DNA from: Dyella silvae
GTDB taxonomy: Bacteria; Pseudomonadota; Gammaproteobacteria; Xanthomonadales; Rhodanobacteraceae
Length of the DNA: 64,000 bases
NCBI RefSeq assembly: GCF_026421305.1
Contig: NZ_JAPJBQ010000006.1
Coordinates: 1-64,000, forward strand
Reading direction: 5' to 3'
The notes beneath the pieces were generated by a model. The model saw only the letters and a list, made by a program, of their open reading frames with translations. It did not search any database and had not been told where the DNA came from. This document shows, one piece after another, positions 60,454-64,000 of this stretch; within the stretch, counting starts at the first letter, position 1, and every line of letters starts with the position of its first letter. The position numbers were made by a program, and so were the translations under genes.

Positions 60454-62436
60454 TTACTTCACCTCGTCATAGACGTATTCGTGCTGCTCGTCGCGTAACA
60501 CCAGTTTGCGGCTGTCCGGCGAACCGGAGACCACAAACTCCAGACCATCGTCACCGGGCGAGATGGTCATGAAGGAGACGGAGCCGTCGTCGTTCTTGCG
60601 CGACGCCACTTCGCTATGCCACGCGCCGAAGTTGAAGGTGGTAGCGGTGCCGTGGCGCTCCACCTGGATGCTGCCGACAGCCGGGTTGCGATAGTTTTCG
60701 GCAAGCTTGGCCACCTCGGCGGCATCGGCCGGAACGGTAAGCCGTTTGCGTTCGGCAGCCAGCTCCGCCTTGTACCGTTTGACGCCCGCATCTATCTGGC
60801 TCTGCGCGATGGGCTTGCCATCAAACAGCACTTCCAACAGACGGCGCTGGAACGGCCCCCGAATGAACACCCCCGCATCGGCATTGGTGAGAATCACCGC
60901 ACCTACGCCCTGCTCCGGTAGCCAGATCATGTCCGAGTGAAACCCGGAAAGGTCGCCGCCGTGATGTACCACCGGCACGCCCCACGTGCGATCGACGATC
61001 AGGCCCATGCCATACGTCGCCGCGGCGCCAAGCGCGACATTGGGTTTGCGGCGCTCCAGCAGTGCCTGTTTCGAGAGATAGCGTTTGCCGTCCGGCAGCA
61101 GTCCGTTGCTCAGCTCCATCTGCACGTAACGAAGCATGTCGCTCACCGCGCTCCACGCGCCACCCGCAGGCCTTGCCGCACGTATGGTGTCGTTGATGCC
61201 CATGCTGGCCAATGCCGTTTGGCCGTCCACATTCACTCCATGTGGCGCGGCATGATCGGCCAGCAGCGCGCGATCGAAATCAAACGTGGTCAGGTGCATG
61301 CCTAGCGGGTCAAACACCTGTTTCTGCATCGCCAGGTCGTAAGCCGGGCCCAGTTCCCTGTCCGGGTACAGGACATGCCCGCCGATATATCCGGCGACCG
61401 CCGCCATCAGGTTGGAGTACTGGAACAGCTCGCCGAACTTGCTGGTGGGCTGCATGCCGGACATGGCTGCCAGCACGCTCTCCGGCGTGGCATCGCGGCT
61501 GTTGAGCAACCACTCCATGTCCTGACGCGGCATGCCGGTGCACGCGCAGATCAGATGGCGAATCAGCACCTGTCTGGTGGTCGCGGCATTGCCCAGCTTG
61601 AACGACGGCATCACATCGGCCACCGGCGTATTCCAGCCGAACTTTTTCTCGTCCACCAACCGCGCCAGCATCAAGGTGGTGAGCGCCTTGGTGTTGGAGG
61701 CGATCATGAACAAGGTGTCGGCATCGACCGGCTCCGGCTTGCCGATTTCACGCGCGCCGAGCCCACCGGCAAACACCACCTTGTCATGATCGATCAAGCC
61801 AATCGCCACGCCGGGGACGTCATAGGCCTGGCGCGCGTTGTCGATAAAGGATCTCAGCGTTTCGATGCGACCCGCATCCAGCGGATGGGCCTTCTTGCCC
61901 GCGAAACTTTCGCGCTTGTAGCCCACGGGCAACAAGCGATCCATGATGGCTCGCGTTTGCGAGAGGCGCATCTCGGCCACCGCACTGGCCATGTCGATGA
62001 TGAGCACGGTGGCTTGCTTGCCATGACGATAGGCAACGGCGACCACATGGCGCTTTTCATTGGCCGTGGTGTCGTAGTCGTAGACGCGAATCTGATCCCA
62101 GCCATCACGCGGCGCACTATCCGTCGCCAGCAGCAATGGCCAGGTCTTGGGCGGTGCATAGACTTTCCAGGCAGCGGCCACCGCGTCATCCACCTCGGCG
62201 CCCTTGATGTCGATCAGCACCACATGCGAACCCGCCTCGGGTGGATCGAGCGTCACCTTATTGCCGCTGATATGCGCGGACCATTCGGTGGGGACGACAT
62301 ACTGGGTACCTGCCGATGTCTTCCCCGGCGTATCGGCCTTGATCGCGGCACCCGCGGTGTCTTCGGGCACCGTCTGCGCCAGCGACGGTATCGCCAGGCC
62401 GAGCAAGCCAAGGAACAACACACATCGCATCCACAT
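60454..62436 (-). CDS. periplasmic beta-lactamase-fold serine hydrolase
   Basis: A 660-residue exported protein with signal peptide 1-20. The N-terminal 180 residues are an unassigned extension ('DIKGAEVDDAVAAAWKVYAP'). A class C beta-lactamase / D-alanyl peptidase-like domain (about 195-535) has Ser247-x-x-Lys250 ('ASNTKALTTLM'), Tyr340-Ser-Asn ('FQYSNLMAAV') and 'VVHHGGDLSGF' for the third motif. A C-terminal beta domain (about 560-660) follows, as in peptidoglycan or D-peptide esterases. Starts at 62436, where GAGGTACC precedes the ATG. Substrate unknown; its partner is the MliC-like gene. Confidence 0.82.
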   Translation of the reverse strand: MWMRCVLFLGLLGLAIPSLAQTVPEDTAGAAIKADTPGKTSAGTQYVVPTEWSAHISGNKVTLDPPEAGSHVVLIDIKGAEVDDAVAAAWKVYAPPKTWPLLLATDSAPRDGWDQIRVYDYDTTANEKRHVVAVAYRHGKQATVLIIDMASAVAEMRLSQTRAIMDRLLPVGYKRESFAGKKAHPLDAGRIETLRSFIDNARQAYDVPGVAIGLIDHDKVVFAGGLGAREIGKPEPVDADTLFMIASNTKALTTLMLARLVDEKKFGWNTPVADVMPSFKLGNAATTRQVLIRHLICACTGMPRQDMEWLLNSRDATPESVLAAMSGMQPTSKFGELFQYSNLMAAVAGYIGGHVLYPDRELGPAYDLAMQKQVFDPLGMHLTTFDFDRALLADHAAPHGVNVDGQTALASMGINDTIRAARPAGGAWSAVSDMLRYVQMELSNGLLPDGKRYLSKQALLERRKPNVALGAAATYGMGLIVDRTWGVPVVHHGGDLSGFHSDMIWLPEQGVGAVILTNADAGVFIRGPFQRRLLEVLFDGKPIAQSQIDAGVKRYKAELAAERKRLTVPADAAEVAKLAENYRNPAVGSIQVERHGTATTFNFGAWHSEVASRKNDDGSVSFMTISPGDDGLEFVVSGSPDSRKLVLRDEQHEYVYDEVK

Positions 62437-62755
62437 GGAGGTACCTCGTCTTGAAGGAGGAAACGCTCTGCTGTCCGTCATGCACGAAGCTGAAGCCTAA
62501 TCGCATGACGGGTGACGCTGGTGGTCCATGAAGTCTACACGCGCTGATGCGGGGCGCCAGTGTGTGCTGTTCCGACGGTGGGCTGCTAAATCGGCGTGAA
62601 AGCGCCATCGCCTTTCGCGTTCGCCACGCCGATCTCCCTCGGAAGGAACCAGAAAGGAATAGCTGACTGAATGGGGATGCGAAGTGCCCTATACCACTCG
62701 GCAACGATGCAGTCGTGAAGCAGCTGCGCCCTCCGCCACCTATTCAAGAGCAGCC
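62437..62755. other. 319-bp divergent intergenic region
   Basis: Separates the serine-hydrolase gene (minus) from the PNPOx-like gene (plus) and must hold both promoters. I see no clear palindrome or repeat in it and no credible short gene. Confidence 0.5.
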
Positions 62756-63436
62756 ATGTCCGAACAGCCCATGGAATCCGACAGCTTTCCGAAAACAGAT
62801 CGAACCCGCATCAGGCGCGAACCCCATCTGGGCAGTTACCAGCGTGCCGATGTCTATGCCGTGGTGGACGCCAGCCCACTCTGTCATGTCGGCTATGTCA
62901 TCGATGGCGAACCGTTTGTCACCCCAACCATGCATTGGCGGCAAGGCGAGCGCCTTTATTGGCATGGCTCGGTGGGTAGCCGCTTCCTGCGGCAGGTCGA
63001 GGGAGCGCGCGCCTGCGTTACCTGCAGTCTGGTCGATGGCTATGTATTGGCGCGATCCGCGTTGAACCACGCCGTCAATTACCGATCGGCCATGCTGTTT
63101 GGTACTGCGCACGTGATGGAGTCACTCGAGGCGCGTGAAGAAGCCCTACGCCTGTTTATGGAGGGTCTTTTCCCGAAACGCTGGGACACACTACGTCCGG
63201 TGACGGAGAAAGAACTCCGCGCGACATCGGTGCTGTGGATGGATATCGAAGAGGCGACGGTGAAGGCAAGAACGGGCGATCCTTCGGATGCGGACGAATC
63301 GCATGTTCCCGTGTGGGCAGGTGTCATACCCATGCAGGCGACACTCAAAGATGCACAGCCCGCTCCGGAAGTTCCGGTATCGATCGTACTACCCGAACCT
63401 CTGGCTGCACTGGTCGCTTCCGGCAGGCTCCGCTGA
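62756..63436 (+). CDS. PNPOx-fold flavin-binding protein (pyridoxamine 5'-phosphate oxidase family)
   Basis: A 226-residue protein with a split-barrel flavin-binding domain: 'ADVYAVVDASPLCHVGYVID', 'YWHGSVGSRFLRQVEGARAC' and 'VNYRSAMLFGTAHVMESLEA'. It is the NimA/DUF447-like part of the PNPOx superfamily, which binds FMN or F420-like cofactors and reduces small molecules. It is not PdxH, because the PLP-binding C-terminus is missing. The ATG at 62756 is chosen because it follows the point where coding character starts. Confidence 0.82.
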   Translation: MSEQPMESDSFPKTDRTRIRREPHLGSYQRADVYAVVDASPLCHVGYVIDGEPFVTPTMHWRQGERLYWHGSVGSRFLRQVEGARACVTCSLVDGYVLARSALNHAVNYRSAMLFGTAHVMESLEAREEALRLFMEGLFPKRWDTLRPVTEKELRATSVLWMDIEEATVKARTGDPSDADESHVPVWAGVIPMQATLKDAQPAPEVPVSIVLPEPLAALVASGRLR

Positions 63437-63466
63437 GCGCGAAGCGCTGCCGGTCACTAATGGGGC

Positions 63467-64000
63467 TTACTTACTGCGCTCAACTTCCACGGGTGCCACA
63501 TCACCCGCCTTCTGCGCCAGCGGCAAGGCATCGCTCACCAGGTGGGCGAGGAAGCGGCCTGGCTGTTCCTGCATCACCATGTGCGCCGAATCGGCAAACG
63601 AGACGAAGTGCTTGGACGGCGCCTGGATATCGTCGAACCACTTTTCAGTGAGCTCGTGCGCCGTGGTGTAGTCGTGCGCGCCCACAAAGACAATGATGGG
63701 GCAGTTGAAGTGCGTGGTGTGATCGAAGTTCACGGCCAGCAACGGATCCATCAGATGATTCAGCGTGAACAGGCTCCCCTTGTCGATCGCGGCGAGATCC
63801 TGCTTGCTGTAGTCGGGTGACAGTTCTTCGGCATCGACGTCGAACTGGTAGTCCTTGCGGCCCCAGGCCAGACCGCCGTAGTACATCTCCCATTTGCTGC
63901 GCACGCCAAGACGATCCAGAGTCAACTTGTTGCCCGGATACGGACCCATCGCTTCCAGCTCGGCCACCGCTTTGGCGTTGCCTTCGGCCCTGGCCTGAGT
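63467..64000 (-). CDS. alpha/beta hydrolase, C-terminal part (runs off the window)
   Basis: The frame is open to the right edge (residues before the GTG at 63967 continue TQARAEGNAKAVAELEAMG), so the N-terminus with the nucleophile lies outside. The visible 178 codons hold the acid Asp in 'IVFVGAHDYTTAHELTEKWF' and His in 'FADSAHMVMQEQPGRFLAHL', typical of the proline-iminopeptidase-like S33 group. It converges with the PNPOx-like gene over a 30-bp gap. Confidence 0.8.
   Translation of the reverse strand, partial: TQARAEGNAKAVAELEAMGPYPGNKLTLDRLGVRSKWEMYYGGLAWGRKDYQFDVDAEELSPDYSKQDLAAIDKGSLFTLNHLMDPLLAVNFDHTTHFNCPIIVFVGAHDYTTAHELTEKWFDDIQAPSKHFVSFADSAHMVMQEQPGRFLAHLVSDALPLAQKAGDVAPVEVERSK

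Overview
The window is about 64 kb of GC-rich chromosome. Gene content points to a gammaproteobacterium of the Xanthomonadales, most likely Rhodanobacteraceae (Dyella/Luteibacter-like). The reasons are a TonB-dependent receptor of the Xanthomonas/Caulobacter oligomer-uptake type, a Mg-type HemB, and many dispersed hairpin repeats of the kind common in that order. The placement is inference from family resemblance; no rRNA or tRNA gene is visible. Coding is dense on both strands, and no prophage or CRISPR is seen. The only IS sign is the first ten codons of an IS110-type transposase at the left edge.

Layout. 0.1-0.5 kb: IS edge and a small membrane protein between direct repeats. 0.65-13.7 kb: an amino-sugar glycan utilisation locus on the plus strand (LacI-type operator, glucokinase, secreted GH20 hexosaminidase, TonB receptor, APC permease, secreted GH2 exo-glucosaminidase of the SDE subfamily, LacI regulator, and a PAPS-type sulfotransferase). 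13.8-23.9 kb: housekeeping and accessory genes (methyltransferase, GNAT, HExxH peptidase, DUF3820, XRE/MmyB regulator, Na/Pi symporter, hydroxynitrile-lyase-like cupin, truncated DUF488, RhtA exporter, GAF protein). 23.94-24.23 kb: a remarkable 289-bp element built of three nested or tandem perfect stems. 24.3-31.9 kb: GT9 glycosyltransferase, Kef-type antiporter, LysR, PIG-V-like mannosyltransferase with a 50-aa partner, DUF4865/tautomerase pair, SoxR with a divergent monooxygenase. 32-36.3 kb: repeats, hemB, a sedolisin, a FAH-family hydrolase.

36.4-41.1 kb holds the most interesting system: a split borosin RiPP cluster. It has a backbone alpha-N-methyltransferase of the OphMA/SonM type (TTG start) and two tandem precursor genes with nearly identical N-terminal recognition domains but unrelated C-terminal tails, each preceded by a copy of the same leader DNA. 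A diguanylate cyclase begins 8 bases after the second precursor. An alpha/beta hydrolase lies just upstream.

41-64 kb: ArnT-like glycosyltransferase, a complete tripartite RND efflux operon, a 928-bp inverted-repeat structure with no gene, a QseBC-like two-component pair, a LysR/pirin/isochorismatase group with a perfect palindromic operator, the mrfAB-type DNA-repair pair, a His/Asp-rich secreted protein, dodecin, proline iminopeptidase, an MliC-like lysozyme-inhibitor candidate, a periplasmic serine hydrolase, a PNPOx-fold protein, and an alpha/beta hydrolase cut by the right edge.
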